Assembly: GCA_018857735.1 (NCBI GenBank)
Contig: JABMCL010002216.1
Location: 923,501-987,500, forward strand
Origin: Alviniconcha marisindica
Taxonomy: Eukaryota > Mollusca > Gastropoda > Provannidae
Direction: 5' to 3'
DNA length: 64,000 nt
Shown: positions 23,799 through 34,130 of the stretch, piece after piece
How positions within the stretch are numbered: the stretch's first letter is position 1
Layout of the letters: each line of letters starts with the position of its first letter
Translations under genes and position numbers: made by a program
The notes under the pieces: model-generated
Told to the model about the DNA's origin: nothing
The model's input: only the letters and a program-made list of their open reading frames with translations
Databases searched by the model: none

Positions 23799-23899
23799 TT
23801 GACCCATTCACTTCAAACTCGGCGGGGGGACATGCAAACCCGACGCGCCGAGCCGCGAGGTCAGAACTAGCGAGGAAGCCATTACTAATAAACCAAACT

Positions 23900-23985
23900 T
23901 AATAATTATTATTCATAGCTTTTATATATAGCGCTATTCTCTGCTCTCGAGCAGACTCACTGCGCATATGATTCTGAATGAGTGA
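23900..23985 (-). mobile_element. SINE family B 3'-end fragment
   Basis: Reads on the minus strand AGTGAGTCTGCTCGAGAGC then AATAGCGCTATATATAAAAG and ATT repeats, like the ends at 38100-38150 and 58690-58760. Confidence 0.6.
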
Positions 23986-24340
23986 CTGTATTCTTCACCT
24001 CAAGAGCACAAACAAAACCAAATTTAAATTGTACATTGACAAATGCATTCCACTGTGTGAGAGGACTGCGTGTGTGACCACTGTTTTGTTTTTGCTGTTT
24101 GTTACCCCGCCGTATGGGCAGACACCTGCCGCCTCGGAAGGATGTTGTACGTGACCCAACAATTTTAAAAAAAGAAGAAGAAAAAAAAAGAAGAAGGACG
24201 CATCGATTCAGCTTGGTCTATCCAGAGCCCGTCTATTTTAAAATAGATAGGCTTTGGTTTGCCAGTCCGCAGGCGGCCAGCACGTGAGTTATGTCAAGCC
24301 GTTATGTCATAGGTAGATCTTGTGACTGATATTGCACGAT

Positions 24341-26280
24341 CATGTGACTGGTTGTCTGGATTACCATTAATGTAGATTCACTATAATGTGACTGGTTGGC
24401 TGGATTACCCTTAGATTCACAATAATGTGAGTGGTTGGCTGGTGGTGAAGCAGAGCTTCATGTCCTCGGATGTCGGTTGACATATTAGGGACAAACTGTG
24501 ACCAATGCCGAAGCATGGTTCAGTGTTGCTTTACATCCACAGAAACCGTAAGGCTCATGAGGACGGAAAGCCCAGGACGGCCACCTCCACTTTCACACAG
24601 CTCCTGAACTCTGAGGTTGGCCGGTTGTCTGGATTACCCTTAGATTCACAGTAATATGGCTGGTTGGCTGGATTACCATTAGATTCACAATAATGTGGCT
24701 GGTTGGCTGGATTACCATTAGATTCACAATAATGTGATTGGCTGGCTCGTTGACCGGATTACCATTAGATTCACAATAATGTGGCTGGTTGGCCGGTTGG
24801 CTGGATTACCATTAGATTCACAATAATGTGACTGGTTGGCTGGATTACCCTTAGATTCGCAATAATGTGACTGGTTGGCTGGATTACCCTTAGATTCACA
24901 ATAATGTGACTGGTTGGCTGGTTGTCTGGATTACCCTTAGATTCACAATAATGTGACTGGTTGGCTGGTTGTCTGGATTACCCTTAGATTCACAATAATG
25001 TGACTGCTTGGCTGGATTACCCTTAGATTCACAATAATGTGACTGTTTGGCTGGATTACCCTTAGATTCACAATAATGTGACTGGTTGTCTGGATTACCC
25101 TTAGATATCACAATAATGTGATTGGTTGTCTGGTTGTCTGGATTACCCTTAGATTCACAATAATGTGACTGGTTGGCTGGGTTACCCTTAGATTCACAAT
25201 AATGTGACTGGTTGTCTGGATTATCCTTAGATTCACAATAATGTGACTGGTTGTATGGATTACCGTTAGATTCACAATAATGTGACTGGTTGGCTGGATT
25301 ACCCTTAGATTCACAATAATGTGACTGGTTGGCTGGATTACCCTTAGATTCGCAATAATGTGACTGGTTGGCTGGATTACCCTTAGATTCACAATAATGT
25401 GACTGGTTGGCTGGATTACCCTTAGATTCACAATAATGTGACTGGTTGGCTGGATTACCCTTAGATTCGCAATAATGTGACTGGTTGGCTGGATTACCCT
25501 TAGATTCACAATAATGTGACTGGTTGGCTGGATTACCATTAGATTCACAATAATGTGACTGGTTGGCTGGTTGTCTGGATTACCATTAGATATCACAATA
25601 ATGTGACTGGTTGTCTGGATTACCCTTAGATTCACAATAATGTGACTGGTTGGCTGGATTACCATTAGATTCACAATAATGTGACTGGTTGGCTGGATTA
25701 CCCTTAGATTCGCAATAATGTGACTGCTTGGCTGGATTACCCTTAGATTCACAATAATGTGACTGGTTGGCTGGATTACCATTAGATTCACAATAATGTG
25801 ACTGGTTGGCTGGTTGTCTGGATTACCATTAGATATCACAATAATGTGTCTGGTTGTCTGGATTACCCTTAGATTCACAATAATGTGACTGGTTGGCTGG
25901 ATTACCGTTAGATTCACAATAATGTGACTGGTTGGCTGGATTACCCTTAGATTCACAATAATGTGACTGGTTGGCTGGTTGTCTGGATTACCCTTAGATT
26001 CACAATAATGTGACTGGTTGGCTGGATTACCATTAGATTCACAATAATGTGACTGGTTGGCTGGATTACATTCACAATAATGTGACTGGTTGGCTGGATT
26101 ACCATTACATTCACAATAATGTGACTGGTTGGCTGGATTACCATTAGATTCACAATAATGTGACTGGTTGGCTGGGTTACCATTAGATTCACAATAATGT
26201 GACTGGTTGGCTGGTTGACCATTAAATTCACAATAATGTGACTGGTTGGCTGGATTACCATTAGATTCACAATAATTATG
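24341..26280 (-). repeat. 39-bp minisatellite, about 45 units, interrupted by a SINE-like insertion
   Basis: The unit contains CAATAATGTGACTGGTTGGC then TGGATTACC and YTTAG, with length variants that add GGTTGTCT. Because 39 is a multiple of three, the minus strand is open for hundreds of codons (13-residue period, e.g. NLRVIQPTSHIIV). The lack of any start, flanking exon signal or domain argues that this is not a protein gene. A family C copy lies inside at 24447-24617. Confidence 0.95.
24447..24617 (-). mobile_element. SINE-like family C copy inserted in the minisatellite
   Basis: Minisatellite units stop at about 24446 and resume at about 24618. The insert carries the family C landmarks CCTCGGATGTCGGTTGACAT, GCCGAAGCATGGTTCA and GCCCAGGACGGCCACCTC. 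Confidence 0.7.
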
Positions 26281-26299
26281 TGGTAAGGTCTGACTGATT

Positions 26300-26840
26300 G
26301 CGCATAGCTCAGGAGCTGTGGCTCAAAGTCGAGGTGACCGCCCTGGGCTCCCTGACGCTAAAGGTCCCTACGGTCTCTGTGGACGTAAAGCAACATTCAA
26401 CCAACAACTCGGTGTTGGGCCTCAACGTCCACAAAAACAACATAGGCTACGGTTTATTATGGACGGGCGTGGTAAGGTCGCACTAGGCGGCGGTTAACTC
26501 GTATACTTAGCGTTAAACTAATCCGTGAAGCCACAGGCAGAGCTCAGGAGAAAGTCGAGGCGGCCGTCCTGGGCTCCACATCCCTAACAGTCTTTATGAT
26601 CTCTGTGAACATAAACCAACACTGAATCTGAACTCGTATCACAGAGCTCAAGAGCTGTGACTAACTCGAGGTGGCCGTCCTGGGCTCCCCGTCCCTAGTG
26701 GACATAAAGCAACACTGAACGAACGCTATTGCCTCAGGAGTTCAGGAGCTGTGTGCCAGTCGAGATGGCCGTCCTGGGCTCCCCGTCCCCAACAGTCCTT
26801 ATAGTCTCTGTGGACGTAGGGCAACAATGAACCTGAACGT
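26300..26840 (+). repeat. Cluster of four short family C-like units
   Basis: Each unit carries CAGGAGCTGTG, then GTCGAGGTGGCCGTCCTGGG (or a close variant), then CCCTAA and GGACRTAAAGCAACA. They lie head to tail immediately after the minisatellite. Confidence 0.7.
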
Positions 26841-27115
26841 GAAGCCACACTGCCCTATGGCTTGGGGTCTACGGGCACTGACTGGTGCAGTTTTGTGTGG
26901 ACACCGGGGTCCGTGTCGACACTGACTCCGGCCAAGCCTTGCTTTCCGGCACTTTTCCTTCTTGGATGATGTAAACCGCGGCCAGCTTGGGAGTCCGGGT
27001 CTGAGCCGCAATCCGAGCATCACTTTCTGGCACCTCCCTCTAAACTCTGCTAGAATTGATTACGCAGTGCACTAAAAGGGCACTCTTAGATAGTGGTAAC
27101 AATGTAGCGATATGC

Positions 27116-27142
27116 AAATGTTCGCCCAATTAAGAACGGGCT
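27116..27142. mobile_element. Solo terminal fragment of the Harbinger-like MITE
   Basis: TTCGCCCAATTAAGAACGGG and the closing CT match the right terminal inverted repeat of the elements at 27382-28024 and 49599-50234. It is followed by TTA and then the 3' part of SINE A. The left end of this element is missing. Confidence 0.65.
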
Positions 27143-28058
27143 TTAGGGACGGACAGAAGGGGAGGTGGGAGAAGAGGGAGATTATATACATATCGCTACA
27201 TTGTCACTGTTACCACTAGAATGACTCCTGCATTAAGGTGGGCAGCGATGAGAGCCATTTCAATGTTTAATTAATTGTGAGGGACAAAGCCACAAGACAA
27301 TGCCCACAAACCACAACGTTTTTGAAGAGAAAGGAGAACCGAAGCCGAATCGAGCCGAGGCCCTTCTGCTTACCAGCCTTAAGCCCGTTCTTAACTGGGC
27401 GAATGTTTGTTCGCCGAACATACTTCGGACAGTTCGACGAACTATGATTCGTTTCTTAATTGAACTTTTAGTTCGCCGAACATGGTTCGGACAGTTCGAC
27501 GAACTTTACTTCGTTTCATCTGGCTTGTAATGAGACGCAAGCTTCGGCCCGAACTTGCGGCGGACGCGCAACAGACAGCATGATTGAAAATGAAGGCTAA
27601 AATGAAGTCAAGTGAAGTCAATATACTTTAATCATCCCTCACAGGGTAATTCAACTAACTACTATCTCATTCTGGGTTCCCGAGACAAGGCTGCGCCTCC
27701 CACAAGTCAACAAATAAACAAATTCCCTCCGTAGCGAGTGAAGAACCTAGCGACACCGTCATCCATTTGTATTTGTATTTCTTCCTCCTCCACAGGAGAG
27801 CTCTGCTCTCAGCAAATCAGAGGAAATGTTCGTCGAACAGGGCGAATGTTCCCAGAACATGCTGAGCGAAGCTTTTTGGACCCCGAATATAGCTTCGTCG
27901 CAGTTCGACGAATACTTCCAACTAGGTTCGCGAAGAAAAGTTAGCCCAATTAAGAACCAACTAGGTTCGCCGAATACTCCCAACTAGGTTCGCGAACAAA
28001 CATTCGCCCAATTAAGAACGTGCTTAACGCCTCGCCGCTAGGTCAGACTGACCGGCTC
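27143..28058 (-). mobile_element. tRNA-derived SINE family A copy, split by a MITE
   Basis: The SINE 3' half (from 27143, TTAGGGACGGACAG) runs to 27381. The SINE 5' head resumes at 28025 (TAACGCCTCGCCGCTAGG...GGCTC). The intervening 643 bp is the MITE. Confidence 0.8.
27382..28024 (+). mobile_element. Harbinger-like MITE, copy 1 (643 bp)
   Basis: The ends are AGCCCGTTCTTAAYTGGGCG and its reverse complement (one mismatch at the right end). Subterminal motifs such as GTTCGCCGAAC and GACGAACT are repeated inside. The flanks read TTA/TAA, a 3-bp TWA duplication with one difference, as expected for PIF/Harbinger elements. There is no transposase reading frame, so it is non-autonomous. Identity with copy 2 at 49599-50234 is high across the body. 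Confidence 0.75.
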
Positions 28059-28275
28059 AGTCACGCCCCTCCAGCACAACTGAATCGGCTAGGTCGAGGT
28101 ACTCACCCCGTTCTGTGGAGCTGAGATTCCCGCCTTGATCATTCAGATGTGTACGCCTTGCCACTAAGCCGCCAAACCGGCTCACGCCCCTCCAACACAA
28201 ATCCAGGTCTAGGTACTTACCCCGTTCTGTGACACTGAGATTCCCGCCTTGATCATTCAGATATGTCGCCAATGT
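28030..28275 (-). repeat. 114-bp tandem duplication joining a SINE head to exon-like sequence
   Basis: The unit (SINE A head, CACGCCCCTCCARCACAA, GGTACTYACCCCGTTCTGTG, TTCCCGCCTTGATCATTCAG) occurs twice with a 114-bp offset. Each copy includes a minus-strand donor: GGG|GTGAGTACC and GGG|GTAAGTACC. Confidence 0.75.
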
Positions 28276-28362
28276 CGAGGTGGCCGGACCACGACTGAGT
28301 CGACCCTGCCTTCGACTATACCGCGGCCGCCGGGAGTCCTGGCTTCGTGTCAGGCTTTGCAA
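28221..28362 (-). CDS. Candidate first coding exon (unrecognised)
   Basis: The ATG at 28360-28362 opens 47 codons plus one base (MQSLTRSQDSRRPRY..., ending LNDQGGNLSVTERG). It runs to a consensus donor GGG|GTAAGTACC with GT at 28219-28220. The last part of this exon and the donor are duplicated 114 bp downstream. The region is CpG-rich. No partner exon or family was found. Confidence 0.28.
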
Positions 28363-28900
28363 CTACCGTGCATCGGGTGAACGCTGCCACTGTTCACCGC
28401 GGCCAGTCAGTCAACACAGTGTCAGCGTATGGGCTAAATGTGTCGGGCGGTTGAGAGCTACTAGCGGTGAGCCACCCACTGACGACTCCGGCTACACTGA
28501 GTTACTGCCGGCTGATTAGCCTCAGCGGCGTAAAACTGAGGAACTTCGCCAAAAATATGGTTGAGAATAGAACTTTTGCTTCTTTATTTTAAACTGAATC
28601 CTTTTCGAGGGGTGACGAACCTATAATTTTCTGCGTTCTGATTTCAGATCAGTTCGGGCCTGACGACTCGGCCACAACGGTGAATGAAAATGGACTAGGA
28701 GTGGACGGGAACTATTTTGGGATGAGCGGCGCATACGTGTTCAGTTGAGACCAGCGCAGGGATATGCAGTGAGGAGTCCCCTGACTCGGAGTTTATCGGC
28801 AGTGCTGACTGAGACTGAGTCGGATATCTCAGTGGGCAAAGAGCTCAGGAGCTGCGTGAACTGTGACAACTGAGAAGGTGGAGCTAAGCTCTGAACCTAC

Positions 28901-28925
28901 CTCCCCCCCCCCCCCCCCACCCCCC
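28901..28925. repeat. Poly(C) run
   Basis: Homopolymer C tract with one interruption. The rest of 28.4-30.7 kb is GC-rich, enriched in ACTG/CAGT words, and shows no gene that can be supported. Confidence 0.9.
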
Positions 28926-30722
28926 AAGAGTCAGTGGAGGTTTCTTTATCGATGAGGGAGTGCATGGTGAGTCCGTGTGGGTTATAGAGACAATGAACTC
29001 AGTGAGGCCGTACTGTCGGAAAAGGAACTCTGCAGCTATTAAACACGTACGACCCGCCGTGCCATCGTCAGTCAGTTTTGTTTTCAGTAGAAGCCCTGCC
29101 GCGCGGCACGTACGCCACCGCCGCTGCTGTGGCTGGTCGCAGCGACCGTGTACACTGAGTCGATGTACACCTAGCAGCCAATCCCTCGGCTGCGGCAGTA
29201 CACATTACATCCCGCTCAACCGGTTTCGACTGGTTTGCAGGCTGACGCATTAATTACGACACTGAGCCTGATTACTCACCGTCTATGTTAGGCTGACGCG
29301 ATATCCCTGTGCAGTCACGCGGACGTGTCAGTCAGACGCTCTCGCTGGGTTGTGGCAGATCGACCAATCAGCAGGACGGATAGGAACGCAGCTTTTCCGA
29401 GCAGCTTGCCAGCGAAGTATGAACCAGGCAAACGGCGGCCTTCGACTGACTGGCGCGGCCGGCAGTGCCACACGCTCACAATGACATCGACACACTGACA
29501 CGGCCCACCACCACTGAAGCGACCGCTAACTGCCAGGTCTCTCGCGGCCACGACAACCGAAAGCAGCCTGGTCGCTGCGGCTCAGTTGGAGCGCGCGTGC
29601 GTCATGACTGAGTCAGTGACACGTACCCAACTGGCCGATTCGGTGGGTGTAGCGTCATGCAGTCAGCGGTCTCCGGCGAAAGAAATGAATAGGCCCTACT
29701 CGAAACACTACACTACCACTCTGGCCCTACAATTTACCCGGCCGCTGTGGCACTGTAGTGTTGCCGGCAGTCGCTACTGCTACTGTCAGGGTCTGTGCGG
29801 TTGCACTAAGCGCTACACGTACGCGGGGAGTCTTCAGTTAGACGGTCCGTGAAATAAAAAGAAGCATCCGACTCGTCAGTGACTGGCTAGTGACGAGTCA
29901 CTTCGGCGTTTGTTTTCGTTGTCTTTCTTCGTTTTTGTTTTTGTAAGGAGACATGTTTAAAAAGTTGTTTTTGTTTTGTGTGTTTTTGTTTTGTTGATTG
30001 GTGTGTGTCACAGTGTATCGGGGTGTGTGTGTGTGCATGTGAATGAACTGGCAGTATGTCGAGTCAGTGACTGACTAGTGACGAGTCACTTCGGCTTTTT
30101 CTCTCTTTTCTGCAAGGACTGAGACTTTTTTCTTCTTCTTTTTTCCCCACTGATTTGTGTGTGTGTGAGTGTGCTGTGTGAATGAACTGGCACTGAGTGT
30201 GTCGAGTCAGTATGCTACGCATGCGAACTACTGAGTAGGGTTTAATTGATATCTCTGCGGAGATGACGGTCGCCGGGCGGCTGGCGTGTTTAGTAGGGAC
30301 ATGTGTCTGAGTGTCGTGTGCGGACGGCATTGACTTATCTCTTTCAAGTTTCACTGTAGTTTCAGGCCACTACAGTCCTAGCGGTTAAGCAGAACGACAT
30401 CGATTGAGTGGCAGTGCGTGTAGTGAGAGGTCCGCCGAACTCCCCAGTCCGAGGCGTCTGGGCACACCCTTTCTGTTGAAGCCGGTCCGCAGCAAGTACG
30501 CAGTCCTTTGCGAGTGACGGAGCCCGAATGAAACGGTCCCTAGGGACAATCCGAGTTTGTGCAGTCTCGTCAGTACAATAAGTGTAGCTTAGTCTTATCA
30601 ATACTAGTGGCACAGAAGACACCCTGCCGGATCACCGTCCCGGTATAACCGTAGTATAAGCCTTTGGTTTCCCAGTGAACGTTAAGCTCCATGTTTACTC
30701 ACTTTCCTGCCCAAGTCACCGA

Positions 30723-31075
30723 GAGGTCAGGAGCTGTGTCTGAAAGTCGAGGTGGCCGTCCTGGGCTCCCCGTCCCTAGACTGGTTGAAGTGTTGCTTTA
30801 TGTCCACAGAAACCGTAGGTTCATTAGGGCCGGACAGGAGCCCAGGACGACATAGTTCAGGAGCTGTGTGAGAGTCGAGGTGGCCGTCCTGGGCTGACCG
30901 TCCTAACGAGCCTTCTGGTTTCCGTGGACATAAAGCTATATTGAACCATGCTTCGGCATTGGTCACAGCTTGTCCCTAATATGTCAGCTGACATCTGAGG
31001 ACATTAAGCATCACTTCATCATCATCATCACCCAAGACGTCCACCTCGACTTTGACACAGCTCCTGAACTCTGTC
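30723..31075 (+). mobile_element. Family C SINE-like copies (full copy 30858-31010 and fragments)
   Basis: The full copy reads AGTTCAGGAGCTGTGTGAGA through GGCATTGGTCACAGC to GACATTAAGCATCAC. It is flanked by two partial units, one in each orientation (30723-30815 and 31030-31075). Confidence 0.65.
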
Positions 31076-31344
31076 CGCCTAGACTTTGACGTAAAGTACC
31101 ACTAAACTACACTGACACAGTCCAAGCCGGCTCAGTCGCGGCCTTCCCGGTGACATCACCCTTCTTTCTTTGGAGGAAAGGATGTCGTAAAGTGTAAACC
31201 GGTGCTTGGACGGTTTTATCAGTCTTGACCTTCGTGCGCACAGCCACAGCACGCGTAGTGACAGTTGGCACGTACTCATGACAAAGCCGGGTCTCGCTGA
31301 CCGCGCGCGACACAGCGGCAGCACTAGTAAAAAATATATATATA

Positions 31345-31637
31345 GTGAGCCGGTTTGGCCTAGCGGTAAGGCGTTAGGTTACCAACCAGCGGAAGGACCT
31401 CGGTTCGATACCGCTTCGGCTCTCCTTTATCTTCAAAAAGGTTGTGGTTTGTGGACACTGTCTTGTGACTTTGTCCATCACTCTTATCGCTGCCCATCTT
31501 AATGCAGAAGTCATTCTGGTGGTGACAGTGTAGCGATAGGTATATAATCTCCCTCTTCCCCCACCTCCATACCCCCTTCCCCCTCTCTCCCGTCCCTAAT
31601 AAGCCTTATGGTTTCTGTGGACGTTAAGCACCATGTT

Positions 31638-31641
<4 letters not shown>
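31345..31641 (+). mobile_element. tRNA-derived SINE family A copy
   Basis: Head with an A-box-like TGGCCTAGCGG and a B-box-like GGTTCGATACC, a non-tRNA body (TTGTGGTTTGTGGACACTGT), a pyrimidine-rich C tract, and the shared tail GGACGTTAAGCACCATG followed by TTTAC. It is bounded by TA repeats on both sides, probably the target site. Confidence 0.85.

Positions 31642-31686
<45 letters not shown>
31641..31686. repeat. (TA)n microsatellite
   Basis: Pure TA dinucleotides directly after the SINE 3' end. Confidence 0.95.
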
Positions 31687-31692
<6 letters not shown>

Positions 31693-31919
31693 GTAAAACG
31701 AACACAGCCTGAACTTACGATGCTAGAGCCGGCGGCTTAGCCCAGTGGAAGAGAAAGTGCACCTCAACAAGTACACTTGGCGACGTACGCTGCGCTTAAT
31801 TAAACTTTTAAAATCAAACGGAGATATACTACTCACCCAGCCGGTTCCCGGGAGTCACGCAGACGTGGTCAGTTCGGGAGCAGTCAGTTGGATATCGGAG
31901 GCAGTCAGCACCGGCGGCC

Positions 31920-32600
31920 ACAAGTCGAGAGCTGCAGATGCAAAATCACGGCTAGTCGCTGCAAAGTCAGTGCACCGCGGTGTTGAGCGAATGTCAGTGG
32001 CTGCAACCAAGGGGAAAATCCGGCTTTGCTGCAACTGAAATTGAAGCGGTCTCAGTCCTTTCAGTTTACAGCCGTTAACGACGCCACGCGGAAGTACACT
32101 GACGCTCAGTGGTGTGCGGCCGCAAAATGGCAGCTCAGTGTCAGTCAGTAACAGCCTCAGTGTGTCATCAAACCTTCTACTGGATCTGTTTCTCAGTTAG
32201 CAGCAGCAGTCACTGACTCGCTGCAGACTCAGTGACTCAGTGACTCGCGGCTGCAGTCACCGACTCGCTGCAGACTCAGTGACTCGCTGCAGACTCAGTG
32301 ACTCGCTGCAGACTCAGTGACTGAGTCTTTTGTCTTCCCCGGTCGCTGCAAAGCTGACAGTCAGTCACTGTTTGGGCCGTTAAAAAAAAAAAAAAAAAAA
32401 AAAGATTTAAAAAAAAAACTCACCCGCTTTTCACAGCGGCTGCAAACCGGAATAACTCAAGCTGTCGCTACAGTGTACACTGACTCACGTAGGACTTCAA
32501 GCCGGTTTAGCACGGCTGCCTCAGTAGTAGACGGAAATGAAGTTTCAGCCGCCGCAAAAGTGCACGGCTTTGCAGTTGCACTGGCAGCGACAACAGGTGA
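31920..32600. repeat. GCTGCAA/TTGCAGC-rich segment with a 19-bp tandem at 32215-32325
   Basis: Words such as GCTGCAAAG, GGCTGCAACC, TTTGCAGTTGCA and GCAGCGACAAC recur throughout. Within it, GACTCGCTGCAGACTCAGT is repeated head to tail with a 19-bp period. An A-run lies at about 32381-32420. No gene. Confidence 0.6.
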
Positions 32601-32859
32601 TTGAAGAGCTCCGCTGCCGCGAACTCAGTCTCGAATCGTCGTACTAGTCAGAAAGAGCCCAATGTACGCCACAAAACTGACTGAACTGGAGGGTTTAGCC
32701 GCTCGGCCATAGAATGGCCGACATAATTTTCTGTCAGCCCTGATGGCGTTCGGTGAGTGTGTTGTAGTCTGATGACGCCGAACTCGGTTATTTCATCATC
32801 CAAAGCGGCGGCCCCGGCCATATTTTGCAAACTTCAAGTTAGTAATTCAGTCATCACAC

Positions 32860-33690
32860 CCCAAGCCTCGCTTTCAGTTCCCACAGCACCTTCCTCCAAA
32901 CCTTGCCAAAATTGGTTACTGACGCCACTGTGTCTCAGTCTTTATTTTCGCGCATCTGTCCGCCGGCACTGACTTCCGAAAGGTTTGGGTACGAATGAGA
33001 CTGTGCCGGAAGACGCAAGCGCCGAAGCACGCACGTAAACATGCCGCGCGTCCGCACCGGGTGAAAAATTAGTTCCGTCTTGATTCAAACGATTTTGGTT
33101 TTACAGTTGTGATGGCGTAAGCAATGTGGACTGTTATAAAAGTAACGTCTGATATAATCTGAGTTCTGTGAGGCGGTTTGGCCTAGCGGTAAGGCCTTAG
33201 GCTGGTAAGCAGAGGGACCGTCGTCGGTTCGAATCCGCTTCGGCTCTCCTTTCTCTTCAAAAGTTGTGGTCTGTGGACACTGTCTTGTGACTTTGTCCCT
33301 CACAATTATGAAACATTAAAATGGCTCTCATCGCTGCCCATCTTAATGCAGGAGTCGTTCCCGGCTGGTGGTGACAGTGCAGCGATAGGTATATAATCTC
33401 CTCTCCCCCTCCCCACCTCCACACCCCCTTCCCCCACCTTCTCCCCGTCGGCCTTAATAAGCGGCCTTATGGTTTCTGTGGACGTTAAGCACCATGTTTA
33501 CTATTTAATCTGAGTTGTCGCGGTCTGTTAATGACAAACTTGCTGCTATTTGAGCACCAACGAAAAACTCAGTATCACTGGTTAGCTGACAGTTTTCGCC
33601 GGAAGACCAATCAGTGGCGTAACCAATCACGACATTGAGCTGGAGGAAGGCTGTCATAACTGAACCAGTGCCCTGCTTGGAGTTGGCAGT
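32860..33690 (+). repeat. Copy of the 550-bp repeat family, split by SINE A
   Basis: 32860-33165 and 33517-33690 together match 16080-16620. The SINE at 33166-33505 interrupts it. This copy carries extra ACTG/CAGT tetranucleotides relative to its relatives. Confidence 0.65.
33166..33505 (+). mobile_element. SINE family A copy with 11-bp target-site duplication
   Basis: TAATCTGAGTT occurs at 33155-33165 and again at 33506-33516, bounding a 340-bp SINE with tRNA-like head and shared tail. Several short GC insertions (CCGG, CGG) distinguish this copy from the others. Confidence 0.9.
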
Positions 33691-34030
33691 AACTCTGGCA
33701 GTGGTGGGTCACCCCGACCCACATCAAGGCCTCGATTTCCGGCACCTTTCGATGTCGTAAACGAATCAGTGTCGGCTTAAACAGGAGTTTGACCTTGACT
33801 ATTGAGAATTCAAGTCAGTTTGAACGTGATGCAAATTTTCTTGCTTGAGCGTGGAACTGCCAGTCGGAATGAAACATTGTGATTGTCATGTATCTTTATG
33901 GGCAAAACGTCGTACGCCCAAGTCGTGCCCGTGACTGTATGGGCGATGACTGACTGAAATAATAATAATGTATTTATAAAACGGCGCAAAATCTTGTCCG
34001 AAGACACCATTTTTAAGCGAGCGAGCGCAC

Positions 34031-34033
34031 TCA

Positions 34034-34130
<97 letters not shown>
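34031..34130. repeat. (ACGC)n/(AC)n microsatellite
   Basis: Tetranucleotide ACGC followed by CA dinucleotides. Confidence 0.95.

Noticed and set aside
25108..25956. 282-codon minus-strand repeat protein
   Set aside because: The frame exists because the 39-bp unit is a multiple of three. There is no start context, splice signal or domain, and the neighbouring units break the frame.
24341..26280. CRISPR-like array
   Set aside because: The units are contiguous without unique spacers, and the context is eukaryotic repeats.
33170..33260. tRNA gene in this and other SINE A copies
   Set aside because: A- and B-box-like sequences are present, but the acceptor stem does not pair and the sequence continues into a repeated SINE body with target duplications.
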